Source of the DNA: an uncultured Bacteroidia bacterium
GTDB taxonomy: Bacteria > Bacteroidota > Bacteroidia > Bacteroidales > UBA932
Length of the DNA: 64,000 nt
Reading direction: 5' to 3'
Assembly: GCA_902789445.1 (NCBI GenBank)
Contig: CADAOB010000004.1
Coordinates: 37,368-101,367, forward strand
This document shows, piece by piece, positions 44,206 through 53,304 of this stretch (its first letter is position 1; the number at the start of each line of letters is the position of its first letter). The position numbers were made by a program, and so were the translations under genes. The notes beneath the pieces are model-generated. The model did no database searches. It worked only from the letters and a program-made list of their open reading frames with translations, and had not been told where the DNA came from.

Positions 44206-44239
44206 CAAAGGTAAACATTTTTTTGACTAAATGAACAAA
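44206..44239 (-). promoter_or_regulatory. SRP RNA promoter
   Basis: Minus-strand TTTG at 44239-44236, 22 bases, then TACCTTTG at 44213-44206, placing the start at about 44200. The TTTG overlaps the first codons of mnmA. Confidence 0.75.
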
Positions 44240-45415
44240 AATTCCCGGATCTGTATCGGACTCTCCGGCGGCGTGGATTCCAGCGTGGCCGCTTTGCTGC
44301 TGAAAGAGCAGGGCTGCGACTTGTTCGCCCTATTCATGCAGAACTGGCACGATACCACCGGCACCCTGCACGGGGAATGTGAATGGGAGGAAGACCGGGC
44401 GGTCGCCGAGATGGTGGCGCGCAAGATCGGCATCCCCTTCCATTTCGTGGACTTGAGCGAAGTTTACCGCCAGCGGGTCGTGGACTATATGTTCAGCGAA
44501 TACGAGAAGGGACGCACCCCCAATCCCGACGTGCTCTGCAACCGGGAGATCAAGTTCGACGCCTTCTGGGAAGCCGCCAAGGCGCTGGGGGCGGACTATG
44601 TGGCCACGGGGCACTACTGCCGCAAGGACAACTTCACCGATGCGGAAGGCCGGACCGTGTACCGCATCCTGGCGGGCAGCGACCCGAACAAGGACCAGAG
44701 CTACTTCCTCTGCCAGCTGTCGCAGGAGCAGCTCGCCACGGCTCTCTTCCCGATCGGGGACATCACCAAGCCCGAAGTGCGGCGCATCGCCCGCGAAGCC
44801 GGACTCCCCAGCGCGGAAAAGAAAGACAGCCAGGGCATCTGTTTCGTGGGGAAGGTGGACCTTCCCGTCTTCCTGCAGCAGAAGATCAAGCCGAAGGAAG
44901 GTGACATCGTGGAGATTCCCCGCAGTTTCTACGAAGGCCGCCCCGCAGCGGAAACGCTGGAGGAAATGGCCGAACCCATCCGCTACCGTCGCCAGGACGG
45001 CAAGGTGATCGGCCGGCACATCGGCGCCCAATACTATACCATCGGACAGCGGAAGGGGCTGGGCATCGGCGGACACGCCGAGTCCTGTTTCCTGATCGCC
45101 AACGACATGGAAAACAACCTGATCTTCGTGGGCGAAGGCAAGGACCACCCCGGCCTCTACCGGAAAGCCCTGCACATCCGTCCCGAAGAGATCCACTGGA
45201 TCCGTCCGGACCTCGCGCTCGCCGACGGAACGCAGCAACGTTACCAGCTGCGCATCCGCTACCGGCAGCCGCTCCAGGGGGCCGTCCTCCACAAGCGGCC
45301 CGACGGGCTTTACATCGTATTTGACCAGCCGCAGCGGGGCATCACCCCGGGCCAGTTCGCCGTCTGGTATGCAGACGACGGCGAGATGGTGGGCAGCGGT
45401 GTGATTGACCAATGA
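44231..45415 (+). CDS. mnmA: tRNA-specific 2-thiouridylase MnmA
   Basis: Adds the 2-thio group to uridine-34 of Lys, Glu and Gln tRNAs. The 394-aa protein has the PP-loop SGGVDSS (12-18), catalytic Cys103 in NPDVLCN and Cys204 in SQGICFVG. FVGKVDLPVFLQ, GQRKGLGIGG and the C-terminal RGITPGQFAVWY are also conserved. The sulfur source (IscS/TusE or thioredoxin-like relay) is not in the window. It starts a plus-strand run that continues with the serine hydrolases. Confidence 0.96.
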   Translation: MNKNSRICIGLSGGVDSSVAALLLKEQGCDLFALFMQNWHDTTGTLHGECEWEEDRAVAEMVARKIGIPFHFVDLSEVYRQRVVDYMFSEYEKGRTPNPDVLCNREIKFDAFWEAAKALGADYVATGHYCRKDNFTDAEGRTVYRILAGSDPNKDQSYFLCQLSQEQLATALFPIGDITKPEVRRIAREAGLPSAEKKDSQGICFVGKVDLPVFLQQKIKPKEGDIVEIPRSFYEGRPAAETLEEMAEPIRYRRQDGKVIGRHIGAQYYTIGQRKGLGIGGHAESCFLIANDMENNLIFVGEGKDHPGLYRKALHIRPEEIHWIRPDLALADGTQQRYQLRIRYRQPLQGAVLHKRPDGLYIVFDQPQRGITPGQFAVWYADDGEMVGSGVIDQ

Positions 45416-45434
45416 GTATCTAATTTTATTTGAG

Positions 45435-46937
45435 ATGAAAAGAATCTTCTCCCGCGCAGTAACGGTCCTGATGGTCCTCCTGGCCGTCAGTGCCTGCCGG
45501 TCCACCCACAACCTGGGCACGTACGCGAAAAAGAACGACAAGGCGGAACTGACGCAATTCGCTTTCCCGGCCGGAAAGAACAAAGGCATCGGAACGACGG
45601 CGACGGCCATCGTCGCCAACGGGGTCCATTACATCACCGTCCCGGAAGGGACCGGCCTCAGGAAACTCGTGCCGGAGATCACCGCCTCGGAGGGCGCGAC
45701 CGTTTTCATCGACGGAGCCCCCTACAAGGCAGGGGCCGCCTATGACTTCTCCGGAGACGTACAGCGCGTGAAAATCGTGTCCGAAGACGGGGGCAAGACC
45801 GGGGAATACCGCATCTGCGTCAAGACCGGCGACAGCACCATCGACCGGCGGGTCTATCAGTTCATGCGCGATTTCTCGATCCCGGGCGTTTCGCTCTCCA
45901 TCATGAAGGGGACGCAGGTCGTGTATTCGAGCGGCTACGGCTTCGCCGTGGCCGAGACCGAAACCCGCTGCACGCCCGACCATCTGTTCCGGATGGCCAG
46001 CATCTCGAAACAGTTCTGCACCCTGTGCATCATGCAGCTCAAGGAAGAGGGGCGGCTTCAGCTCGACCAGCAGGTCTTCGGCCGGAACGGCATCCTCAAG
46101 GGCCTCTACCACAACATCACGCCCTACCACGAAGGCATCACGGTCCGGCACCTGCTGAGCCACAGCAGCGGCATCTGCAAGGGCCTGGACGATCCGGCGT
46201 TCAACAATGACTTCCGCTTCTACAGCGGGACGCGGAATCCGGTCCCGACCGACACGCTGATCCAGCGCACCCTCGACGCCCGTCAGCAGCCCTACAGCGA
46301 CGGCACGGTGACCTGGAGCCCCGGTTCGGCCTACAATTACAGCAACGTCGGCTACTGCGTCCTCCACCGCATTGTGGAAGTGGTCAGCGGCAAGGACTAC
46401 GAGCGCTTCCTCAAGGAAGACGTCCTGTCCCGGATGGGCATCACCGACACGCATATCGGCGGATACAAGGAAGAGCGCCGTCCGAACGAGTGCGTGTTCT
46501 ACTCGCAGGGCAGCGCAAACGGCTATTCCAACCCGCTGCGCGAACTGGCCGGGGCGGCCGGCATCATCACGTCCTCCAACCAGCTGATGAAGGTCCTCAC
46601 CTACATCGACGGCGACGACACGGTTCCCGACATCTTCAGCCGCGAGACCCTGCAGGAAATGTACACGGCCTACCGCTTCACGGCCCCGGGCAAGTACGGG
46701 GAAGAATACCATACCTACGGGCTCGGCTGGCGCGTGAACCACGCCAGACGCTTCCCGGGTGCACACTATCACGGCGGAGACATCGCCGGTACGGCGACCG
46801 TCTGGGCGGGCGGCACCGACAGCGGGATGAGCGGCGCGCTCATCTGCAATTCCCGTTCGTACATCCGCAACGAAACGGGTGACATCGACGACAATACGTA
46901 CAGCATCCTCGATGATGCCATGAAGTATTTCCAATAG
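45435..46937 (+). CDS. beta-lactamase-fold serine hydrolase lipoprotein (first paralogue)
   Basis: A 500-aa lipoprotein (lipobox LLAVSAC, Cys21) with an N-terminal beta-sandwich domain (about 35-130, like the DUF5018-type domains of Bacteroidota). A class-C-beta-lactamase/S12-peptidase fold follows. Active-site motifs are S189-I-S-K192 (in FRMASISKQF), Y-S-N in YNYSNVGYC and the HYHGGDIAG segment in place of KTG. It is likely a peptidase or esterase at the envelope rather than a true beta-lactamase. It is about 60% identical by eye to the gene at 48242 and separated from it by a flavoprotein gene. Confidence 0.85.
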   Translation: MKRIFSRAVTVLMVLLAVSACRSTHNLGTYAKKNDKAELTQFAFPAGKNKGIGTTATAIVANGVHYITVPEGTGLRKLVPEITASEGATVFIDGAPYKAGAAYDFSGDVQRVKIVSEDGGKTGEYRICVKTGDSTIDRRVYQFMRDFSIPGVSLSIMKGTQVVYSSGYGFAVAETETRCTPDHLFRMASISKQFCTLCIMQLKEEGRLQLDQQVFGRNGILKGLYHNITPYHEGITVRHLLSHSSGICKGLDDPAFNNDFRFYSGTRNPVPTDTLIQRTLDARQQPYSDGTVTWSPGSAYNYSNVGYCVLHRIVEVVSGKDYERFLKEDVLSRMGITDTHIGGYKEERRPNECVFYSQGSANGYSNPLRELAGAAGIITSSNQLMKVLTYIDGDDTVPDIFSRETLQEMYTAYRFTAPGKYGEEYHTYGLGWRVNHARRFPGAHYHGGDIAGTATVWAGGTDSGMSGALICNSRSYIRNETGDIDDNTYSILDDAMKYFQ

Positions 46938-46938
46938 G

Positions 46939-48225
46939 ATGGATACGCGGCTGGGCATCGTAGGCGGAGGACCCGCCGGGATGATGGCGGCCATCCGGGC
47001 CGCCGGCATCCTCGGCGACGGCTCGCGCGTGGTGCTCTTCGACAAGAACGAGCGCCTGGGCCGGAAAATCTACCTCACGGGCAAGGGCCGCTGCAACCTG
47101 ACCAACCGGCGCGACTGGGAGGAATTCTCGACGCACATCCATCCCAACCAGGGTTTCCTGAAACAGGCCTTCCGGGCCTTCTCGAACGAAGAGCTCATCC
47201 GCTTCTTCGAGGAAGAACTGGGCGTGCCGACCGTCACGCTGCAGGGTCAGCGGGTCTTCCCCGCCTCGCTGGTGGCAGGCGATGTAGCCCGCGCGCTCGA
47301 GCGGCGGGTCTGGGACCTGGGTGTGGACATCCGCTACCGGACAAGCATCGGCAGCCTCGCCGACCTGGCCGGCTTTGGCGCCGTGATCGTGGCCACCGGC
47401 GGCCGCTCCTACCCGGTGACCGGTTCGACCGGAGACGGCTACGACCTCGCGGCGGAAGCGGGCCACAGCATCACCCCGACCTTCCCCAGCGAAACGGCGC
47501 TGCTTCCCCGGGGCTACGATCCGGCACTCATCGGCCAGACGCTCAAGAATGTCGGCCTCCAGCTGCTGGTGGACGGCACTTGTGTCCAAAGCGAACAGGG
47601 AGAATTCAGCTTCACGGAAGACGGGCTGGAAAGCGGCATCGCCTACAAGCTCAGCCGCCGGGCCGTCTGGGCCCTGACCAACGGCCAGCACGTCGAAATC
47701 GTCCTCGACCTGAAACCCGCCCTTTCCGAAGAACAACTGTCCGCCCGCATCAAACGGATGGAAGCGGCGGACGAGGGAAGGCCTGGTGGAGCGGCAGGTT
47801 CTTTCGGGCCGGAGCGCCCTCGCTCGGCCCGAAAAGGTTCTGCCGCGCGATGGAGTCCGCTTGGGCTATCCGCTGCAAAAATGTTGGAAGCCTGCTCATT
47901 ATTACCCAGCGTCCTCATCGGTCCGTTCTTACGTTCCCAAACGGACCTTACGGTCGAAAAGCTCCCGAAGGCACTGAAAGCCTGGCGTTTCCGGATTGAA
48001 GACTACAAGGGGTTTGACCGGGCCGTCGTAACGGCCGGAGGGGTCAGCCTCAAGGAAATCGTCCCCAAGACGATGGCCTCGCGGCTCCGCCCGGGCCTGT
48101 ATTTCTGCGGCGAAGTGCTGGATCTCGACGGCGATACCGGCGGCTACAACCTGCAGATCGCCTTTTCAACCGGTGCCCTCGCCGGTACCAATGCTGCATA
48201 TTTTTTATTATCTTCGCAAAATTAG
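46939..48225 (+). CDS. BaiN/HI0933-family FAD flavoprotein with palindromic insertion
   Basis: A 428-aa NAD(P)/FAD-dependent oxidoreductase. It has the dinucleotide motif GIVGGGPAGMMAAIRAA, the family box NERLGRKIYLTGKGRCNLTN, VIVATGGRSYPVTGSTGDG and the C-terminal AVVTAGGVSLKEI...CGEVLDLDGDTGGYNLQIAFSTG. Reactions of the family include reduction of steroid-like enones (BaiN), but the substrate here is unknown. At residues about 277-312 the sequence becomes Arg/Pro/Gly-rich and carries an inserted hairpin element in frame (47796-47841). It starts one base after the upstream hydrolase. The fold should tolerate a loop there, but activity is not assured. Confidence 0.85.
   Translation: MDTRLGIVGGGPAGMMAAIRAAGILGDGSRVVLFDKNERLGRKIYLTGKGRCNLTNRRDWEEFSTHIHPNQGFLKQAFRAFSNEELIRFFEEELGVPTVTLQGQRVFPASLVAGDVARALERRVWDLGVDIRYRTSIGSLADLAGFGAVIVATGGRSYPVTGSTGDGYDLAAEAGHSITPTFPSETALLPRGYDPALIGQTLKNVGLQLLVDGTCVQSEQGEFSFTEDGLESGIAYKLSRRAVWALTNGQHVEIVLDLKPALSEEQLSARIKRMEAADEGRPGGAAGSFGPERPRSARKGSAARWSPLGLSAAKMLEACSLLPSVLIGPFLRSQTDLTVEKLPKALKAWRFRIEDYKGFDRAVVTAGGVSLKEIVPKTMASRLRPGLYFCGEVLDLDGDTGGYNLQIAFSTGALAGTNAAYFLLSSQN
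47796..47841. repeat. 39-base palindromic insertion with 7-base direct repeats
   Basis: A hairpin (TTTCGGGCCG at 47802-47811, CGGCCCGAAA at 47825-47834, plus an inner AGCG/CGCT stem) is flanked by AGGTTCT at 47796-47802 and 47835-47841. Removing one repeat plus the hairpin (39 bases, 13 codons) restores a simple 7-base dyad GCGGCAG/CTGCCGC and keeps the frame. This looks like a small transposed palindromic element with a target duplication. Confidence 0.7.
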
Positions 48226-48241
48226 AACAGAATACCCCGAT

Positions 48242-49729
48242 ATGAAAAAGATGCATTTAAGATTCTGGTGCCTGCTGGCCGTCCTCTTCTCCCTTGCATC
48301 CTGCGACGAGACCAAACCCGTCGATCCCGAACCGGAGAAAAGCGACAAAGCAGCGATGCTGAAACTCAGTTTCAATACCTCCGACAATCCCGGCATGGCT
48401 TCGAATTCGACCGGTGTGACCGCCAACGGCTATTACTGCATTTCCATCACGGAAGGCCTGGACCGCGCCAAACTGGTCCCGGACCTGCAGGTTTCCGACA
48501 AGGCAAGCGCCTTTATCGACGGCAAGCCCTATACCCCCGGCCAGGCCTACGACTTTTCCGGCAACATCCAGACCGTGAAAGTCGTTTCGGAATCGGGCAA
48601 CAAGACCAACACCTATAATATCCTGGTCAAATACGGCATCCCGTACATCGACAACAAGGTCTATCAGTTCATGAACGACTTCAGCGTACCGGGCGTTTCG
48701 ATCTCCATCATGAAGGGGACGAAAGTGATGTATTCCAGCGGTTTCGGATTCGCCAACTCGGTTGCGCAGACCCGCGTTACGCCCGACCACCTGTTCCGGA
48801 TGGCCAGCATTTCCAAACAATTCTGCACCATGTGCATCATGACCCTCAAGGAGCAGGGCAAACTCAAGCTGGACGACAAGGTCTTCGGTCCCGGCGGCAT
48901 CCTTGACGGGAAGTTCACCAACCTGGCACCCTTCCACGAAGCGATCACGGTGCGGCACCTGCTCAGCCACAGCAGCGGCATCTGCAACGGACTGGGCGAC
49001 CCCGCCTTCTCCAACTCCTACCGGCTCTTCAGCAACGGGGACCCCGTCCCCACCGACACGCTCATCCAGCGCACGATCAACAACCGGCAGACGCCCTATA
49101 CTTCCAGCGGTACCACCTATTACCCGGGCGCTGCCTACAGCTACAGCAACGTGGGATTCTGCGTCCTGCACCGCATCATCGAAGTGCTCAGCGGCAAGGA
49201 CTATGAGAAATTCCTGAAAGAAGACGTGCTCGCGAAAATGGGCATCACCGACACGCACATCGGCGGCTACCAGAACGAGCGGCGCGACAACGAATGCATC
49301 TACTATTCCCAGGGCGGCGGCGACGGTTACAAGAACCCGTTGCGCGAACTGGCCGGGGCAGCCGGCATCATCACCTCGACCAACCAGATGATGAAGATCC
49401 TCACCTACATGGACGGCGATGACAGCGTGCCCGACATTTTCACGCCCGAGACCCTGGCTGATATGTACACGCCGACCAAATACGAAGCCTCGACCTACAA
49501 CCGCTACGGCCTGGGCTGGCGGATGAATCACAGCTATCTCTTCCCGGGTTCGCACTACCATGGCGGCAACATCGCCGGCACGGCGACCCTCTGGGTCGGA
49601 AACACCAACCAGCACATGAGCGGCGCCTTCGTATGCAATTCCCGGGCTTACAACAGCAACGCCACCGGCGACATCGACGACAACCTGTACGTCCTGCTCG
49701 ACGAATTCCTGAACTACTTCAATTATTGA
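48242..49729 (+). CDS. beta-lactamase-fold serine hydrolase lipoprotein (second paralogue)
   Basis: A 495-aa lipoprotein (lipobox LASC, Cys21) with the same architecture as the gene at 45435: N-terminal beta-sandwich (about 30-130), then the serine-hydrolase fold with S189-I-S-K192, YSN in YSYSNVGFC and HYHGGNIAG. Long stretches such as MGITDTHIGGY and NPLRELAGAAGIIT are identical between the two. They arose by duplication around the flavoprotein gene. ATG at 48242 fixed by the signal peptide. Its stop overlaps the ATG of the next gene (TGATG). Confidence 0.86.
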   Translation: MKKMHLRFWCLLAVLFSLASCDETKPVDPEPEKSDKAAMLKLSFNTSDNPGMASNSTGVTANGYYCISITEGLDRAKLVPDLQVSDKASAFIDGKPYTPGQAYDFSGNIQTVKVVSESGNKTNTYNILVKYGIPYIDNKVYQFMNDFSVPGVSISIMKGTKVMYSSGFGFANSVAQTRVTPDHLFRMASISKQFCTMCIMTLKEQGKLKLDDKVFGPGGILDGKFTNLAPFHEAITVRHLLSHSSGICNGLGDPAFSNSYRLFSNGDPVPTDTLIQRTINNRQTPYTSSGTTYYPGAAYSYSNVGFCVLHRIIEVLSGKDYEKFLKEDVLAKMGITDTHIGGYQNERRDNECIYYSQGGGDGYKNPLRELAGAAGIITSTNQMMKILTYMDGDDSVPDIFTPETLADMYTPTKYEASTYNRYGLGWRMNHSYLFPGSHYHGGNIAGTATLWVGNTNQHMSGAFVCNSRAYNSNATGDIDDNLYVLLDEFLNYFNY

Positions 49730-50685
49730 TGATTCCACGGCTGGCGATCGTGGGCGCGCTGCTGCTCGCCTGCTTCTGCCCCGCATCCGGGCAGAAACTC
49801 ACGCGCGCCCAGTACATTGCGCAGTATGCGGCCGTTGCCGTCGAGGAAATGAAAGCCACCGGCATCCCGGCCAGCATCACGCTGGCCCAGGGCTGCCTCG
49901 AATCCGGCAACGGCAACAGCACCCTCGCCCGCGAAGCCAACAACCACTTCGGAATCAAGTGCCACAAGAACTGGAAAGGCAAAACCATCCGCCACGATGA
50001 CGACGAGAAGGCGGAATGCTTCCGCAAATACGACTCCGCCTACGAATCCTACCGCGACCACAGCGATTTCCTGCGCTACCGCGACCGCTATGCCTTCCTC
50101 TTCAATCTCGAACCCACCGACTACAAAGGCTGGGCGTACGGCCTGCAGAAGGCCGGTTACGCGACGGCCCAGACCTATGCGGCCAGCCTGATCCGCATCA
50201 TCGAGGAGAACCAGCTCCAGCGCTACGACATCCTCGACGCTATTGCGCGGGAAGAACTGCCCCCCACCCCGATGGAAGCGGAAGTCAGTACGAAGTTCAA
50301 GCCCCTGCCCGGGCATAAGCTCTATACGGCCTCCCTCCTGCGGGAGATCCGGACCACCAACGGCGTCGCCTACATCGTCGCGACGGAAGGCGACACGTGG
50401 CGCCAGCTGGCCAGAGAGTATAATCTTTTCCGGCGCGAAATCCTCCGCTTCAACGACCTGCGCCGCGAAGCCCCGCTCCACGCGGGCGAGATCGTCTATC
50501 TGGAAGCCAAGAAAAAAGAAAGCGCCCGCCACCTGGACAAACACGTGGTGGAAGAAGGCGAGACCATGCGCGGCCTGGCGCAGCGCTACGCCGTGAAAAT
50601 GCAGAAACTCTATCAGTACAACGATATGGCGCCGGGCAGTGAACCCGAACCCGGCACCATCCTCAACCTCCGAAAACCCCGATGA
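49729..50685 (+). CDS. exported glucosaminidase with LysM modules
   Basis: A 318-aa cell-wall hydrolase: signal peptide MIPRLAIVGALLLACFCPASG, a GH73-type endo-beta-N-acetylglucosaminidase domain (about 25-170), and two LysM modules (about 225-270 and 280-318). The hydrolase domain contains SITLAQGCLESGNGNS with the catalytic Glu, and NHFGIKCHKNWKG. The LysM modules read AYIVATEGDTWRQLAREYNL and KHVVEEGETMRGLAQRYAV. It trims septal or turnover peptidoglycan. It is coupled by one-base overlap to the serine hydrolase upstream and four bases to mltG downstream. Confidence 0.88.
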   Translation: MIPRLAIVGALLLACFCPASGQKLTRAQYIAQYAAVAVEEMKATGIPASITLAQGCLESGNGNSTLAREANNHFGIKCHKNWKGKTIRHDDDEKAECFRKYDSAYESYRDHSDFLRYRDRYAFLFNLEPTDYKGWAYGLQKAGYATAQTYAASLIRIIEENQLQRYDILDAIAREELPPTPMEAEVSTKFKPLPGHKLYTASLLREIRTTNGVAYIVATEGDTWRQLAREYNLFRREILRFNDLRREAPLHAGEIVYLEAKKKESARHLDKHVVEEGETMRGLAQRYAVKMQKLYQYNDMAPGSEPEPGTILNLRKPR

Positions 50686-51734
50686 AAAAGAAATCCCGTA
50701 TCCTGCTGTTTGTCCTGCTCGCCCTCGCCGTCATCGGCGCCGGCGCCGCGTACCTGTTCTACCAGACGTTCTATCAGCCCAACGTCGCCGCCGTCGAAAA
50801 GCCGCAGGACATCCGCATCTACCGCAATTTCGACAGCGCCCAGATGCTCGAGGCCGTGCTCCAGAGCAGGATGATCGACAACGAAAAGACCTTCCTCCGC
50901 GCCGCCAAAGCGATGAAGTTGCAGGAGCATTTCCGCCCCGGCCTCTACCGCTTCAAGAAGGGCATGGGCAACAAAGCCCTGGTCCGCAGCCTGCAGAAAG
51001 GCTGGCAGCAGCCGGTCCGCCTGACCATTCCGGGGTATTTCCGCAGCCTGGACCGTTTTGCCGACTTCCTGGACGAGCAGTTGGAAGCCAGCCGCGAAGC
51101 CTTTGCCGCCACGCTCGCCGACAGCAGCCTTGCGGCCCGCTACGGATTCAGTCCGGAAAGTTTCATCGGGATGTTCATCCCCAACACCTATGAAGTCTGG
51201 TGGACCGTCACCCCGGAAGACCTTGTGGAACGGATGCACCAGGAATACGAGAAATTCTGGACTGCAGAGCGCGACGCCAAGGCCCTGGCCATCGGGCTTA
51301 CGCGGCAGGAAGTCAGCACTCTGGCCTCCATCGTCATCGAAGAAAGCAAATACGAGCCGGAACTGCCCCGCATTGCCGGTGTCTATATGAACCGTTTGCA
51401 GAAAGACATGCTGCTGCAGGCCGACCCGACGGTCCTCTACGCCGTGGGAGACCCGTCGATCAAGCGCGTCCTCAACCGGCATCTGGAGACGGATTCCCCC
51501 TACAACACCTACAAATACGCCGGACTGCCTCCGGGACCCATCACGATGCCGCCCGTGGCCGCCATCGACGCCGTCCTGAACTACGAAAGGCACGACTACC
51601 TGTATTTCTGTGCCAAGGACTCCTTCGACGGCCAGCACGCATTTGCCAAGACCCTGTCGGCCCACAATGAAAATGCCCGCCGTTACCAGCAGGCACTTTC
51701 CCGTCAGATGAAGGCAGCCGTCACGGCACCATAG
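50682..51734 (+). CDS. mltG: endolytic murein transglycosylase MltG
   Basis: A 350-aa YceG-like protein that cuts nascent peptidoglycan glycan strands and sets chain length. One N-terminal membrane helix (ILLFVLLALAVIGAGAAYLF) anchors it. It has the small LysM-like subdomain and the catalytic part: ASIVIEESKYEPELPRIAGVYMNRL with the catalytic Glu, then LQADPTVLYAVGD and NTYKYAGLPPGPIT. It overlaps the glucosaminidase by four bases (ATGA), coupling two peptidoglycan enzymes. Its stop overlaps the convergent S41 gene by 14 bases. Confidence 0.94.
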   Translation: MKKKSRILLFVLLALAVIGAGAAYLFYQTFYQPNVAAVEKPQDIRIYRNFDSAQMLEAVLQSRMIDNEKTFLRAAKAMKLQEHFRPGLYRFKKGMGNKALVRSLQKGWQQPVRLTIPGYFRSLDRFADFLDEQLEASREAFAATLADSSLAARYGFSPESFIGMFIPNTYEVWWTVTPEDLVERMHQEYEKFWTAERDAKALAIGLTRQEVSTLASIVIEESKYEPELPRIAGVYMNRLQKDMLLQADPTVLYAVGDPSIKRVLNRHLETDSPYNTYKYAGLPPGPITMPPVAAIDAVLNYERHDYLYFCAKDSFDGQHAFAKTLSAHNENARRYQQALSRQMKAAVTAP

Positions 51735-53304
51735 AAAAGTCGTCTTTCCAGTTCTTGATGATTTCGACCGCCCGGTCCAGATCGGGGTACTCCTCGCGGT
51801 TGATGATCTGCCAATAGCCCGTCATGCCCAGCGGCGCACGGGCCAGCAGGGCTTTGAGCCGGGTCCGGAGCACAGGTTCACAGACGGACAGTTCACCGGC
51901 TTCCGGCCGGATCTCACGCGCCGCACAGAAGTCCAGCAAGCCGTCAAAGGCATCCTGCTCCAGGGCTGCATAGCGTTTGAGGAAGCCGTCCAGGTCATCG
52001 GCCTGCAGGGCATCCCGGTGCTTGTCCACATAATCGTAGGCATATTCCGTCAAGGTACCGCTGCCGATGACCCGCAGCAGGAAGCGGTTGTAGCCGGTCG
52101 TATCGTAAGGGATGAAGACGTCCGGCAGGATACCGCCGCCACCATAAACTGTCCGGCCCAATCGAAGCGTACGGAACTGCAGGGAGTCCGGCAGGGCGAT
52201 GCTGTCGCGGCTGAACGACTCGCCGTGTTCGTAGCGCAAGCGGGCCTGGCGGAAATACGCATCCCGCTGTCCTCGCTCATAGGGCGACTGCACCACGCGC
52301 CCGCACGGGGTATGATAGCGTGCTACGGTCAGACGCATCTGGGACCCGTCCTGCAAGTCATATTGCTGCTGCACAAGCCCTTTCCCGAAGGTCCTGCGTC
52401 CCACGATCACGGCGCGGTCCCAGTCCTGCAGGGCACCGGCCAGGATCTCGCTGGCACTGGCGCTGTTTTCGTCCACCAGGATCACCAGCGCCCCTTCTTT
52501 GTAGAAACCGCGTCCCGTGGCCCGGTCCACCTCCTCGATGTAATTGCCTTCCGTCCGCACGATGGCCTGCCCCTGTTCCAGGAACATATCGGCCAGGGTG
52601 GCCGCCACGTGCATGAAGCCGCCGCCATTGCCCCGCAGGTCGATGATGATCCCGCGCGGGCGCTGTTTGGCATGGGCCCGGAGCGCGTCGATGAACTCGC
52701 TGGCGGAGTTCTGGGCAAAACGGCTGAGTTTGATATAGACGATGCCGGGTTCGACCTCGTAGGCAGCATCGATGCTCTCGATCGGAATCTTGTCGCGGCG
52801 CAGGCTGAACGGCAGTTCCCGGCCGCCGCGCAGGACCGTGACATCGACCCGGGTTCCTTTCGGCCCGCGCAGGCGTTCACGGACGCCGTCGGCCGTCACG
52901 CCGACACCGGCGACCGTTTCGCCGTCGATGGTCAGCAGCTTGTCGCCGGCCTGCATGCCGACCGCCTCGGCCGGACCGCCGGCGATGACGCCCTGGATGG
53001 TTATGGTGTCGGCGATGAGCGCATATTCGATGCCCACGCCTTCGAAGGAACCGTCCAGCGGCTCATTGAGGGCCTCCACCCGCTCGCGGGGAATATAGGT
53101 CGAATGCGGATCGAGCTGCGACATCATGCCGTCCAGCATCTTATCGACCAGCGCGTCCATATCGAGCGTATCCACATAGCGGTTTTCCAGAAAATACAGG
53201 GCGCGGGCCACTTTGTCCGCGTTGCGGCGGACTGCCCACGAATCCTGGGCGTGCACCGGCAGGCACAGGCAGGCGAGCAGCAGGACAGGGATCAGACGTT
53301 TCAT
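51721..53304 (-). CDS. S41-family C-terminal-processing protease
   Basis: A 527-aa exported serine protease. The signal is MKRLIPVLLLACLCLPVHA. The CtpA entry helix MMSQLDPHSTYIP is followed by a PDZ domain (about 82-170, GVGIEYALIADTITIQGVIAGGPAEAVGMQAGDK). The catalytic domain contains GIIIDLRGNGGG, the nucleophile Ser in ENSASASEILAG and the Lys in TFGKGLVQ. A helical C-terminal extension (about 400-527) is normal for Bacteroidota members. It cleaves C termini of misfolded or lipid-modified envelope proteins. It starts where the RNase Z gene stops (four-base overlap). Confidence 0.93.
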   Translation of the reverse strand: MKRLIPVLLLACLCLPVHAQDSWAVRRNADKVARALYFLENRYVDTLDMDALVDKMLDGMMSQLDPHSTYIPRERVEALNEPLDGSFEGVGIEYALIADTITIQGVIAGGPAEAVGMQAGDKLLTIDGETVAGVGVTADGVRERLRGPKGTRVDVTVLRGGRELPFSLRRDKIPIESIDAAYEVEPGIVYIKLSRFAQNSASEFIDALRAHAKQRPRGIIIDLRGNGGGFMHVAATLADMFLEQGQAIVRTEGNYIEEVDRATGRGFYKEGALVILVDENSASASEILAGALQDWDRAVIVGRRTFGKGLVQQQYDLQDGSQMRLTVARYHTPCGRVVQSPYERGQRDAYFRQARLRYEHGESFSRDSIALPDSLQFRTLRLGRTVYGGGGILPDVFIPYDTTGYNRFLLRVIGSGTLTEYAYDYVDKHRDALQADDLDGFLKRYAALEQDAFDGLLDFCAAREIRPEAGELSVCEPVLRTRLKALLARAPLGMTGYWQIINREEYPDLDRAVEIIKNWKDDFSMVP

